Of a DNA stretch of 64,000 nt, positions 21,010 to 30,287 are shown one piece after another. The notes under the pieces were generated by a model. That model was not told the origin of the DNA, searched no databases, and saw nothing but the letters and a program-made list of their open reading frames with translations. The first letter of the stretch is position 1. Each line of letters begins with the position of its first letter. The position numbers and the translations under genes were made by a program. The stretch comes from Cladocopium goreaui (taxonomy: Eukaryota; Sar; Dinophyceae; Suessiales; Symbiodiniaceae). The stretch lies in NCBI GenBank assembly GCA_947184155.2, contig CAMXCT020000380.1, positions 436,001 through 500,000 on the forward strand, written 5' to 3'.

Positions 21010-21911
21010 AGGTCGCCTCCCCGGACTGAGGACGGCCGAAAAAGTGACCCTGAACTGGTCGCGCTTGACGACCTTGAGGAACTCCCCGAACTGGGGCTGT
21101 CCCTCCTTCTTCTTCCTTTGTCGCCCTTCCGCTTTTTCTTTTTCTTTCTCCTTTCCTTTTCATCAGCCTCCTTGTCTTGTTCTTCAGCTTTCTTCTTTTC
21201 CTGATCGGCAATCTTATCTGCCAAATGCCTGCGTCTCCCCCGGCTCCGGGATCTACGTCGATCCTTCTTTTCAGCCTCCCGTGGTCGGGGGGCATCTTCT
21301 TGGCTGCCTCGGGCTCCCCCATCCCCAAGTGGGGCTTGGGGTGCTGCCAGGGCTGCGTCCAGGCCCGTGGCACCTGGGTAAACTGGCGCCTTCGCCTTGG
21401 CGCGCTCTTCAATGGCCGCCCTTCCCAGGGCCACTCCTTGCGACTTGAGGTATCCTTGATCCACCATCACCTGAGGGGTGAGTAGCCTCCACCTGTCAAC
21501 ATGGATCAGAATCCTCTTGTCTCCTCGCGGCAGCCTTCTTCGGCACGATTTTGCGCTGCCCTGACACACGTGATAAACAGCGCCTTTTGAGAGCTCATTC
21601 TGGGCGTACCAATCATAGTAAGCATCTGAGCTCTGCCCGTGCTTGGCCCCAAACAGACCATCGCTGGTATCCTCCCACTGCTGAAGCTCCAGGACACCAC
21701 GTCCCTGATTGTTGCCATGGTCGTCATAGCAGTGGTATTCAATCAGCCTCCCCGTCTCAAACAGGTCCCGGGCTATCTCCAAGGCCTGCCTTCCCGCGTC
21801 GTTGGCGATGCACCAATTGCACTCGCTCAGAGGGCGATCAAAGCGTAGGCATGAGCCTACCTCTTCAACACTCAGGCCAAGCTGCCGCCCTATCTGCAGC
21901 AGCTCATCCAT
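20553..21911 (-). CDS. Gag-like ORF1 of the YR retrotransposon
   Basis: A 452-codon ORF from ATG (MDELLQIGRQLGLSVEEVGS). The first ~200 residues are globular, with Trp/Cys motifs (ECNWCIANDAGRQ). A long Arg/Lys/Glu/Ser-rich low-complexity stretch follows (KKDRRRSRSRGRRR, KKKKRKGDKGRRRRD, SSGSSSRSSS), then a C-terminal helical segment (residues ~330-450). Position and basic character suggest a nucleic-acid-binding gag protein; no zinc knuckle is seen. It overlaps the RT frame by 457 bp. The frame change needed is -1. The assignment as gag rests on position. Confidence 0.6.
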   Translation of the reverse strand: MDELLQIGRQLGLSVEEVGSCLRFDRPLSECNWCIANDAGRQALEIARDLFETGRLIEYHCYDDHGNNQGRGVLELQQWEDTSDGLFGAKHGQSSDAYYDWYAQNELSKGAVYHVCQGSAKSCRRRLPRGDKRILIHVDRWRLLTPQVMVDQGYLKSQGVALGRAAIEERAKAKAPVYPGATGLDAALAAPQAPLGDGGARGSQEDAPRPREAEKKDRRRSRSRGRRRHLADKIADQEKKKAEEQDKEADEKERRKKKKKRKGDKGRRRRDSPSSGSSSRSSSATSSGSLFRPSSVRGGDLWRLSQKKPGRLTEMALKRMSRYLAGQAERGLEASAWENQKVLAYLNQIVLTAAPPAKIGVRAHRELVTLATALDELLASRTLHCLDVLMQRFKAVEVSIQDGHWSLARHYELILAAGAMLSREEEREMATKAEVRQLKLKEAISKSGKNSK

Positions 21912-22221
21912 CTCCCACAAGGAGAGGACCAGGTGGCACCACCACCTGGGAGCACCCTCAGGGCGCTCCTCTGAGTGTTGGCCTCCCTCAGGGAGGAAGC
22001 TGACCCACCCTCTCTCTGACGGGCAGCCCTCTTCTAATTTTTCTGTCCTTTCTCTCTCCTCCTTCTTTAGAGGGAAGAGCACCTACCCGAGTTGGGCCTG
22101 ATGCTCTCCCCCCCTAGCCAGCCTTAACCCTCACGGGTCTAGGCTGCTTCTACGGCCACCTCTGGCCAAACACCAGGCACAACCCGAGAGGGGTCTGTGC
22201 CTGCCGTTCGACCCTTGCTGT

Positions 22222-22289
22222 GAGCCGAGAACTCACGGCGGGACCCCCACTTCACCCGCATATACTCCCCGTTACCGAGAAGGACATAT
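22222..22289 (-). repeat. Split direct repeat A1 (element 5' terminus)
   Basis: 68 bp copy of A2, 311 bp upstream of the ORF1 ATG. It ends at ATAT and continues into ATCATTATATATC host sequence. Confidence 0.9.
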
Positions 22290-22378
22290 ATCATTATATA
22301 TCAATATATCTCATACTATGTATGTGTGTTTTTCATTCTGGTCGGGTAAGGACTTCTCACATCCTTTTGTCAAGCATC

Positions 22379-22414
22379 TCTTCTTCACATTCTTGAGGAT
22401 CCGCATACGTTCGC
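22379..22414 (-). CDS. DEAD-box RNA helicase exon between motifs IVa and V
   Basis: A 36-bp exon reading ERMRILKNVKK with two leading bases and one trailing base. The acceptor is TTGCGCCAG and the donor is GA-type. It joins in phase to HGDLDQ(G) upstream and to VVDVLIATD downstream, matching the usual ...HGD..Q..R...L..F... VLIATD spacing. It lies only 90 bp from the A1 end of the YR element. Confidence 0.65.
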
Positions 22415-22605
22415 CTGGCGCAAGGTGAAAAGAAGGACATTGAAATATCAGGTCATGCTGTAGATGCATACCTTCACTGCCTTCACTCACGAGTTGTTTG
22501 TCGAATTGTGTTAAGATAGGTTAAGTATGGTTAAGTAGTGTCATAGAGTCATAGCATGTCATAGCCCTTTGTTCCGTGCATCAAGAAGCGGATTGATCTT
22601 GAGAC

Positions 22606-22653
22606 CTTGATCAAGATCTCCGTGCAGGAACTCCGTCTTCTTGCCAAGAAAGT
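22606..22653 (-). CDS. DEAD-box RNA helicase exon, HGD motif (IVa)
   Basis: The exon reads FLGKKTEFLHGDLDQ. LHGDxxQ is the conserved segment between motifs IV and V. The donor is AAG|GTCTC. The acceptor is either CAAG|AC (phase-compatible with exon 23,009-23,119) or CTTTCGCAG ten bases further upstream. A plus-strand reading of the same stretch is also open, but carries no motif. Confidence 0.72.
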
Positions 22654-22663
22654 CTTGAAAGTT

Positions 22664-23008
22664 CTGCGAAAGCCTCAGGGATTCCATAAACCCAAAGTAC
22701 CCCAAAGCAAATTCTAAGGATTCCAATCGCATCCAATCGCATGTTTAGCGAATCCACAGAATGTCTTCAGTCTTCAGTGACTTTGTCAAACTAGTCTACC
22801 TTAATGAAGCAGGCAAGCGCCCATCCAGCCAAATCAAGGCTTCCCTGGTCACCTTCTCAAATCCCGTTCATCGTGAATCGTACATCCAAAAGAGCTGGGT
22901 GCTATTGGATATTTCTCTTTGGTTGCTTGAAAGACTTATATAATATAATCCTATTATAGCCTTTCTAAACCGTATTTTACCGTTGAATGCGACATTCAGC
23001 AGTTCTGC
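22664..23008. other. Helicase intron; nothing else recognised
   Basis: Contains a short minus-strand open segment (22,795-22,850) with AG and GT at its ends that is not needed by the helicase frame. No motif is seen. Confidence 0.4.
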
Positions 23009-23119
23009 CTTGCAAGGATCGATTGTGGCCATACCGGAGCCCGGTAAGCCGCTGTGGGTACTGAGAAAGAAACTCTTCCGCGCTGTGGATCGACTTCACG
23101 AAGACCAACAACTGCCGTT
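23009..23119 (-). CDS. DEAD-box RNA helicase exon, motif IV
   Basis: The exon reads QLLVFVKSIHSAEEFLSQYP and continues to SLQ. LVFV....AEE is helicase motif IV and the helix after it. The GC donor (GCAAG|GCAGA) gives a phase that matches the AC acceptor option of exon 22,606-22,653. The 5' edge (AG at about 23,120) is less certain. An earlier GT donor (CTCCG|GTATGG) is an alternative that does not keep phase. Confidence 0.65.
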
Positions 23120-23309
23120 GCTTCCACGTGCCACGTGACACATCGATCATGTCATTAAAGATATTAAAGTCATTTAAAGTCTTGTAATTGAAGTTGTCAT
23201 GTCTTATCATGTCTTATCTATAAAATTAGGTTGAAGATTGGTTGAAGTGCTTCTCTCTGGGCCCTTTCTAGTCCGTTACCAAAGAAGTCTTGTCGCAAGT
23301 TGGCTCAAC

Positions 23310-24312
23310 ATGTTAACATGTCGTTCAATGTTGCATTATTTTGCATTCATGTTGCATTCATTTTGCATTCATGTTGCATTCATGTTGCATTCATGTTGCA
23401 TTCACTTTGCATTCATGTTGCATTCATGTTGCATTCATTTTGCATTCATGTTGCATTCATGTTGCTTTCATTTTGCATTCATTTTGCATTCATTTTGCAT
23501 TCATTTTGCATTCATGTTGCATTCATTTTGCATTCATTTTGCATTCATTTTGCATTTATGTTGCATTCATTTTGCATTCATGTTGCATTCATGTTGCATT
23601 CATTTTGCATTCATTTTGCATTCATTTTGCATTCATGTTGCATTCATTTTGAATTCATGTTGCATTCATGTTGCATTCATTTTGCATTCATTTTGCATTC
23701 ATGTTGCATTCATGTTGCATTCATTTTGCATTATGTTGCATTCATTTTGCATTCATTTTGCATTCATTTTGCATTCATTTTGCATTCATTTTGCATTCAT
23801 TTTGCATTCATTTTGCATTCATTTTGCCTTCATTTTGCATTCATGTTGCCTTCATTTTGCATTCATGTTGCATTCATGTTGCATTCATTTTGCATTCATT
23901 TTGCATTCATGTTGCATTCATTTTGCATTCATGTTGCATTCATGTTGCTTTCATTTTGCATTCATTTTGCATTCATTTTGCATTCATGTTGCATTCATGT
24001 TGCATTCATTTTGCATTCATGTTGCATTCATTTTGCATTCATGTTGCATTCATTGTGCATTCATTTTGCATTCGTTTTGCATTCATTGTGCATTCATTTT
24101 GCATTCATGCTGCATTCATGCTGCATTCATTTTGCATTCATGTTGCATTCATGTTGCATTCATGTTGCATTCATTTTGCATTCATTTTGCATTCATGTTG
24201 CATTCATTTTGCATTCATGTTGCATTCATTTTGCCTTCATTTTGCATTCATGTTGCATTCATTTTGCATTCATTTCGCATTCATTTTGCATTCATGTTGC
24301 ATTCATGTTTCA
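23310..24312. repeat. 11-bp minisatellite TTTTGCATTCA / TGTTGCATTCA, ~90 units
   Basis: Uninterrupted 11-mers differ mainly at position 2 (T or G), with rare CTTTCA, GTGCA and CTGC variants. The 11-bp period makes every plus-strand frame open, giving ORFs of up to 414 codons with an 11-residue period, which I treat as artefacts. It sits in the probable helicase intron between exons 23,009-23,119 and 25,052-25,120. Confidence 0.95.
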
Positions 24313-25051
24313 TGTTTCTGTTCACTTTTGAGATTCGCAGCCCCGTCATTTTGCGTCCGGCAAGTGGCCTGGCCCCGTTGAAGCATAGTGTCAACTCGCT
24401 TGGACAACCATGCCTTGGAGCCCATCAGCATTTTAGAGCCAAGTTGGCGCAACGGGGCCCGAACATGTGTGAACACGTGTGAACATGTGTGAACGAGGTG
24501 ATGAATGATCTGTTGTATATGGCTAGCCATAATTAGCCATATCTGCAGAAATCTGCTGTTTCATGATGTGTTATGCTGTTTCATTGTTTCATCGTCCACT
24601 CTGATCTTAAATCCCCTAATCTCCCAACCAGCAAACCTAGAAATGTTCAGAGGAACTGCCAAGACTAAAAACCCCTGTGGTGCTGGATGGTTCGCTAGTG
24701 CAAGATAGGGGAAGGCACTTTGCAGCACTCATCTTCTGAAGAATAGTTGATGTCCAAAGATGTCTAAGGTCTATAAGTCTGTGGCTACTATGCTTCTTGG
24801 AATCACTGCAGTAGTGTTCAGTTGAAAGATGGTGTAAATTTGGAATGCTGGGCCCGGCAGGGCCCGCATCGTAGGGTACGACGGCAAAAGACTGTAAGAC
24901 GCGGGAACACAAACTTTAGACACATCTGTACACATCTGTCGATCTCTTGTAAGATCTGTTAACTTGTGTCAAGTATGGTGGCATGGAAGAGTGTTGTTGC
25001 TGTTGGAACGCTGTTTGGGCTTCACTGTCTCCGGATATGTGGTCCTCTCTC
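24313..25051. other. Probable helicase intron, no further gene
   Basis: Unique sequence. One further small exon is expected between 23,120 and 25,051 from the helicase spacing, but I could not place it. Confidence 0.4.
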
Positions 25052-25120
25052 TCAGATCATGGCCCACTTCTCATCGTCTGTCTTCAGCACTTCAACGAAC
25101 TGCTGCACATTGGCAGCGGC
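25052..25120 (-). CDS. Probable DEAD-box helicase exon upstream of motif IV
   Basis: The minus strand shows a CATCTTCAAG acceptor followed by AAANVQQFVEVLKTDDEKWA. Asn-x-x-Gln-x-Val-Glu-Val ... Lys-Trp is the usual link between motifs III and IV in DDX42-type helicases. The frame runs into TGA after MI, so either a GA/GC donor is used just before it or this is a terminal exon of another gene. The order with the downstream helicase exons supports the first reading. Motifs Q, I and II (DEAD) were not found in the window. Confidence 0.55.
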   Translation of the reverse strand, partial: AAANVQQFVEVLKTDDEKWAMI

Positions 25121-25699
25121 CTTGAAGATGTGAAATGACACAACAAACTATCAACAAACTATCAACATCTTTCAACAGTATCAAAATCTGGGATTCCTCA
25201 TGTTCTCTTCTTTCGATCATAAATTGACATTTAAGACTCCCTGAGACCTTGTGGTGGAGACACATATGTGACTCCAGCTGCTGGATATTTTGAGCGCAAT
25301 CATCACGGGTACCTCTTTCGCTTGCGGTCTTTGCAAGTACGAATTTCTGAAGTTTCTGAAGGACAATTCAGGGCGATTAAGGCCTTATTGTTAGTATTTC
25401 TCGAACGGATTCAACCAATCAAAATAAGTACCTGCAACAGTTTGCTCATACAATCGGAATGGGTCAATCAGAGGTCAGTCATCACTTTGTTTCAAGAGGG
25501 CTGAAACTTTCAGAAACTAACTCCCAGAACGCTTTGGCAACACAGAGCCCGAGTGAGTCCTGTCCAGCTTCGCCAATCGTGATTCGCACTGGCTGCTGAA
25601 GAAGATCGCCTGGCTATGCCCGTGGGTACACTCATGTCCTTTGCCTTTTAAATCCTCCTTGCTTGGGCGGAACTGGAAAAAATGGACATGTTCTCTCAC

Positions 25700-25960
25700 A
25701 CGTATATCATAATAGAATATACAGTATACAATTAACTTATGTGAATACTACATTTAAATATACGGACTTTTAAATATACGAACAGGTATTCTAGACTACC
25801 TCCGGGAAGGTTTTCCTTGGCCCGCCCGGCCATTTAAACATACGGAATCCAATTCATTTAAACATACGGTAACTACATTTAAATATACGAATTGGTATTT
25901 CATACTACCTCCGGACCTCCGGGGCCTCACGGTCTGGCCCTTCCTCCACATATTTAAGTG
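25700..25960. repeat. Diverged ~110-bp duplication with AAATATACG motifs
   Basis: CATTTAAATATACG-like motifs occur at least five times, and TACTACCTCCGG-type boundaries appear twice. This indicates an imperfect tandem duplication. Confidence 0.6.
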
Positions 25961-26280
25961 TCATTACCGGTTTGTCACATATCTCACATCGAATGTGACA
26001 GCATGTGACAGGCTGTGATATCTGTGATAGGTGATAAGCAAAACAACCTTGGCTGCCAAAGAATGCAAGGAACATCCGCCGTAGTGAGCATCAGAGCCCG
26101 GTGCTGGAAAGAGAGTTTAAGGATGGGAGTAAAACATGCCACAGGGACGGGCCAGCTTCTCAATCTTTGGCCTTAAATTTGTGTAAAAGCACGTGACAAC
26201 TGGATGCCCAAAGAATTGAACAGAGGCAATCAGCCCCCTAAGTAATCTGCCACCTTCATTAAGGAGAGAAACTTCTGTTT

Positions 26281-26571
26281 TCAAGCTTTAAACCCATTTG
26301 CAGGAGGTAGTAGCGATGGAGCATCTCGCAACACTTCTTTGACTTGCACCTGTGGGCGAGCAACATCTAGCTTCAGGTGAAACCCGTTGCCAAACTGAAA
26401 CTTAGCACGGGTGTACATCGAGCAATACATAGAGCTGAAAGGCGGCGCGCCCTTAGGGCGGAAGAAAATCTCACTGATCATCACCTCCACAGAATACTCA
26501 GTGGAGCGCTCTGAAACCCTATGGAGTGCATTCGGGAGGCCATAGTGAGGGGTTGGGACGGTTGGGATAAC
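26281..26571 (-). CDS. Possible 3'-terminal exon, function unknown
   Basis: On the minus strand a TACAG acceptor is followed in phase 0 by 96 codons and a stop at 26,281. The peptide is protein-like throughout (for example EVMISEIFFRPKGAPPFSS and AKFQFGNGFHLKLDVARP) and no other frame is open over the same span. Splice signal, length and composition support a real exon, but I recognise no family. It is neither part of the helicase frame nor clearly of the EDR2-like gene. Confidence 0.45.
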   Translation of the reverse strand, partial: VIPTVPTPHYGLPNALHRVSERSTEYSVEVMISEIFFRPKGAPPFSSMYCSMYTRAKFQFGNGFHLKLDVARPQVQVKEVLRDAPSLLPPANGFKA

Positions 26572-26699
26572 CTGTACCGAACTGCTTCGGTCACAAACCG
26601 AAATGTTTGTTCTGTTTGTTCTTGTTCCGTCTTCAAACCATCGCGGAAATCTTCGATCTTTTCTGTAGTCAATTTACTAGGTGTCTAATCCCAACAGCA

Positions 26700-27170
26700 G
26701 AAATCTGATTGGGAGACAAGGGAGACAATTGGAAGACCACATCTGGAAGACAGGACAAGTGGAAGACAAGTGGGAGACAATTATTGGAAAACACATCTGA
26801 TCTGGAAGACAATTAGGAGACCACATCTAGGAAACAACAGGGAGACAACTAGGCGACAATTGGGAGACAATTGGAAGGCATAATCTGAAACAAACTGGGA
26901 CATACTGGGACACAATTGGGAGATGTGACCCACTTGTCTCCCAGTTGCCTCCTAAATGTGGTCTCCCAATTCGTCTCCTAATTGTCTCCCAGATGTAGTC
27001 TTCCAAGTGTCTTCCACTTGTCTCCCCGTTGCCTCCCAGATGTGGTGTCGCAATTGTCTTCCAACTGTCTTCCAATTGTCTTCCACTTGTCTTGCAGTTG
27101 TCTCCCAGATGGGGTCTCTCAGTTTCTTTTCCACTTGTCTCCCACTTCCACGTGTCTCCCAATTTTCTCC
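26700..27170. repeat. Large imperfect inverted repeat of GGGAGACAATTGGAAGAC-type units
   Basis: Left of about 26,935, degenerate ~22-bp units read GGGAGACAATTGGAAGACC and CACATCTGG. To the right the same units appear as reverse complements (CAGATGTGG, TCTCCCAATTG, GTCTTCCA). The two halves could fold into a long imperfect hairpin centred near 26,930. Confidence 0.75.
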
Positions 27171-28280
27171 GTGTGTTTTCTCATTTTTAGCCGCCTTGAA
27201 TTTGAAACCGTCACTGCCGTCACTGCTGTTGGGTTGCAAAGCTGGGTTGATGTGTCTGTCTACTTACCAACTTGAGACACTAAAGCTTCCCTTTAAATGT
27301 TGCACTTCCACATACAATCTTGCAGTAGCTGCTTGCCACTCCAGACTGCAAACAGCTCGGGAATGGAAAAATGTGTCCCTTCTGCTATGGCTGCGGCTGC
27401 AACACAGAACGGGGGTGGCTAGTTGCAAAGGCAGGGCAAGCTGTGGGGTCTAGACGGTCTAGTCACCCAAGTTAGCATAGGACGTACAGCACTTCATGTC
27501 TGCCTTATTCACAACTTCCTGTTTGCAATCTGCTGCATGTTCGGAGCATTTCTCTGTACAGCGGTCTCATGCTGCACTTCTGCTCATGGGGCAAGCAAAT
27601 TTGCTGGGGTCCAAGTAGTTTGCCACTGCTGTGGTAAGCAAGTGTTCCTTAGCAGCGTCAAGACATGCTATGACAATTGTTTCGTATGTTTCACACTGAG
27701 TCATAGAGTCATACTGTGTGATGCTGCTGCAGCAGACTCACACAGGTTCTGGTGCGACAAGACTATATAGTCTGCATGATTCTGACTGTATCTGAATGTG
27801 GGCAAAGATTGGAAAAGGATGGAATAGGCATGTTGTCTGAAGATGTTTGAAGCACGCCCCGATTGTTCAGCACTTTGAAAATTTTAGGGCTTCACATGTC
27901 TGTCTTCAATAGTCCCTTGGTGGCCAAAGTTTAGATGCGCTGTCATGAAGCAAAGTCCTTGGAATAGCCAAAAACTTGATCACCAAAAACGAATTGACAT
28001 GATAGGCCCTGATAGGCGATGCAGATTCACTTGCAAAATCAACCCAGGTCTTGACCAAGCTGCTGGAAGCTCTTCTGGCTCCTTCATTTGTGGAAGCAAG
28101 ACACTTGTCCAGGAAGTGCGCAAGTACAAGATTCAACCTTTCCAGTAAATATGGATAAGTACAGTCTAGGCATACATCTATCATATCTACGACATGTCTA
28201 GGCCCTAGGCATACATCCAAGTTTTCTAGCTTGGGATTGGAAGGGTGAAGACCAGGTCGCGATTTCGAATGGCTTGTCTC
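27171..28280. other. No gene firmly supported
   Basis: One minus-strand segment at about 28,010-28,120 (LNLVLAHFLDKCLAST) follows an AAAG acceptor-like site and could be a further exon of the EDR2-like gene. The rest is unique, with no recognisable coding content. Confidence 0.35.
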
Positions 28281-28342
28281 CTTGGCTTCAAGCAACAAGG
28301 CGCACGAGAGGACTGCTCGCTTCATGGACTTCAGCACGACGC
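28281..28342 (-). CDS. EDR2-like (DUF1336-type) exon C
   Basis: The minus strand has a strong acceptor (CTCCTCTCTAG) followed by VVLKSMKRAVLSCALLLEAK. The two leading bases complete the Gly codon left open by exon 28,703-28,742. The hydrophobic helix ending LLLEA resembles the helix after the YLEV strand in EDR2 C-terminal domains. The 3' edge is uncertain (a GA donor is assumed). Confidence 0.4.
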
Positions 28343-28702
28343 CTAGAGAGGAGAAGACACAATTTCATAAGACAACATAAATGACACAGGTTGTCGCATG
28401 TTGTCGCATGTTCTCACATGTTTTCGCATGTTGTGGTGGTTGTGCCGGTTGGGGTTGCAGGTGCGATGTTTGGAATCGATGATTGCGGACAGCAAACAGC
28501 ACTGTCTGAATAGTTTTGTAATGTTTTGTATAGGTTTTGTATGGGTTTGTTCCCTCTCAAGCTAAGGAAGTGACGCAGGGAAGAGTCAAAGCACATTTTT
28601 CTTTGATTGCTCTCTTTTCCAAACAGGAAGGGCACATGTCTACTGCCTGCTGCCAAGGCGACTGGAATTTCCAGTCATCATCCAAGACACCCACAGTTGC
28701 AC

Positions 28703-28742
28703 CAGTGGCACGCTGAAATGCAACTTCCAAATATTGCGACGT
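28703..28742 (-). CDS. EDR2-like (DUF1336-type) exon B
   Basis: A 40-bp exon: CCACCAG acceptor, TSQYLEVAFQRAT plus one base, GT donor. The YLEV strand is characteristic of EDR2 C-terminal domains. Phase agrees with both neighbouring exons. Without the phase agreement, so short an exon would be weak. Confidence 0.4.
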
Positions 28743-29053
28743 CTGGTGGAAGTCACAACCCAACAGTTTGCAGATCCTTGGGAGGCGAAATGCCGCAACA
28801 CCTGAAGCTAAGAGATCTGACAGCCCTTGTCTGATGTCTAAGCCAAAAGCAACGTTGTTTTTGAGCAAGGCATTCATATGCTGTGATTGGAATGTCCAAA
28901 CAAGAATTACGGTGGTAGAGCAGTCCTTTGCTCTTTAAACTGAAGCAGTACTACTGACTCTGACAGTACAACTTTACACCGCGCATGTCTTTCCATGTTT
29001 GCATTTCGAGATTCTCCCCCAGTCAGCCGGTCTGTTGTTCATCCATGTCCAAC

Positions 29054-29160
29054 CTTGTCCAAAATTTGTCCAAGCATCAGCATGGGTTTCTTGATGAAAG
29101 CTTTCTTCACCAACCACGGACCATCTTCCACCGCCAAGATGAGCTTAAACCGCTCACGCC
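29054..29160 (-). CDS. EDR2-like (DUF1336-type) exon A
   Basis: The minus strand shows TTTTTCAAG acceptor, 35 codons, then AAG|GTTGG donor. The peptide contains RFKLILAVEDGPWLVKKAF and KKPMLMLGQIL. The pattern RFKLI...GPW.VK.A...KP.LLG is the signature of the EDR2 C-terminal (DUF1336) domain, found in lipid-binding START-associated proteins of plants and protists. The expected function is lipid or membrane association. The upstream exon of this gene appears to be 39,037-39,086, with the intact Copia element between them. Confidence 0.55.
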
Positions 29161-29994
29161 CTTGAAAAAGAGCGACTAGATTCTCTGTGCATATCAACGT
29201 CAACGAAAGCACACAAGCAGTTGCAGAATGTTTGGCTTACAGTAAATACTTGCATTGATAGCTCTGCTTATCCAAGCATTGTCGGCATGAAATGGTGAGA
29301 ACAAGAAGTCAGTTCCTTGATAGATTTGATAGGCCAAACATGGCCAACCACTCAAGTGGTGGTGAGAATCATGAAGGTGGAGGACTTCATGCGACGATGC
29401 CTATGCTGTTGAAGCCATTGGGTGAAGCAAGAAAATAAGAAAAGGGGAACCGGAATCCCAACCAAGTACTGTGTTTCGCCATATACAAACAAAGTCCACA
29501 TGCACCACCGTTGCCACTATTATACCACCGGGAACCACTGTGTAAAAAAAATACGAATCCTACCTCCGTACACCGATGCCAGGAGACTTTCTATTCTCAA
29601 CTACAGTACTTCTCAGCCACCATCAGACGTGACATGTGAATAAACAGGAAGAGTGTGGCATGCAAAGCACCTAGCTGTGTTGCAGCCTGTCAAATAAGCA
29701 ACATTGTACAAAAAGTAAGTGCTGCTGCACTTCAATTTATGTAGTTGCAAATGTATTTCAAGATGTAAAGAGTTAAACACGTTTTCATCTTTTCATGCTC
29801 TCATCCATGCCTTCCTATGAGCCAAGCTGCTGCTGTCGTCATCACCATGCAAGAAGTGGTTCCAAACACGGCACCTAAGTTGCTGAGTCCATCAACGGCA
29901 AACCCAAAATGAACTATATAGCAGTGTACAAATCTGTGCTTCATGTGTATAGCAGACGGAGGTATTTAGAGGTCCTGGATTTGGTTATCTTTAA
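29161..29994. other. Probable intron; one further possible exon
   Basis: A minus-strand segment near 29,235-29,300 (FLFSPFHADNAWISRAINAS) follows an AAG site and is protein-like, but I could not place it in the EDR2-like domain. The rest shows no coding content. Confidence 0.35.
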
Positions 29995-30132
29995 AGACAT
30001 ATACATACGAATATATATATATACACATACATACATACATACATACATACATACATACGTATATATACCTATACCTATGAATATACATATACAGATACAT
30101 ATAGATATGCAGATACATATACAGATACATAA
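29995..30132. repeat. (CATA)n / ATACAGAT microsatellite at the left edge of the Copia insertion
   Basis: A TATACATACATA tract followed by ATACAGATAC units, ending in CATAA, which is the target-site duplication of the Copia element. Confidence 0.9.
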
Positions 30133-30247
30133 TGCACAAAAGTATTGACCCCCAAACCAAGTCAGCAGCAGCGGACCTTTTTGTCTTGAGCCAAAATGGT
30201 TACCGTATGTAACATGCTAAGACTATGCACAACTGCAGATACAAACA
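30133..30247 (-). repeat. Copia 3' LTR (115 bp)
   Basis: Identical to the 5' LTR at 38,208-38,322. It is unusually short for an LTR. It contains the spliced-leader-like segment at 30,185-30,205. Confidence 0.93.
30185..30205 (-). promoter_or_regulatory. Spliced-leader-like sequence in the Copia 3' LTR
   Basis: Same 19-of-21 match and orientation as in the 5' LTR. Confidence 0.85.
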
Positions 30248-30255
30248 CCCCTCCT
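30248..30255 (-). other. Polypurine tract
   Basis: On the sense strand AGGAGGGG lies directly before the 3' LTR, as required for plus-strand cDNA priming. Confidence 0.75.
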
Positions 30256-30287
30256 AAGCTAGTTGGGTTTACCAACGACGCTTCCTC

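Larger units (their letters stand above)
15035..22289 (-). mobile_element. Complete YR retrotransposon (Ngaro/PAT-like) carrying a C5-DNA methyltransferase
   Basis: Reading the minus strand, the order is repeat A1, gag-like ORF1, RT/RNase H ORF2 with an inserted DNA methyltransferase, tyrosine recombinase ORF3, then B1-A2-B2. A copies (68 bp) and B copies (156 bp) are identical on inspection, which is the split-direct-repeat layout of Ngaro and PAT elements. These use a recombinase instead of an integrase and make no target-site duplication; none is seen. The outer ends both abut ATAT, the core shared by A and B. Identical repeats argue for a recent insertion. It lies in an intron of the helicase gene, in the same orientation. 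Confidence 0.85.

Noticed and set aside
22568-22717. Plus-strand exon reading FVPCIKKRIDLETLIKISVQ
   Set aside because: The minus strand of the same stretch has the HGDLDQ helicase motif with splice sites and matching phase.
23238-24482. 414-codon ORF rich in His, Phe, Ala, Cys
   Set aside because: It is the 11-bp minisatellite read through; an 11-bp unit without stops is open in every frame.
25517-25663. Minus-strand exon with QAIFFSSQ as helicase motif III (SAT)
   Set aside because: The acceptor is good, but SSQ replaces SAT and the surrounding residues do not fit the helicase; left uncalled.
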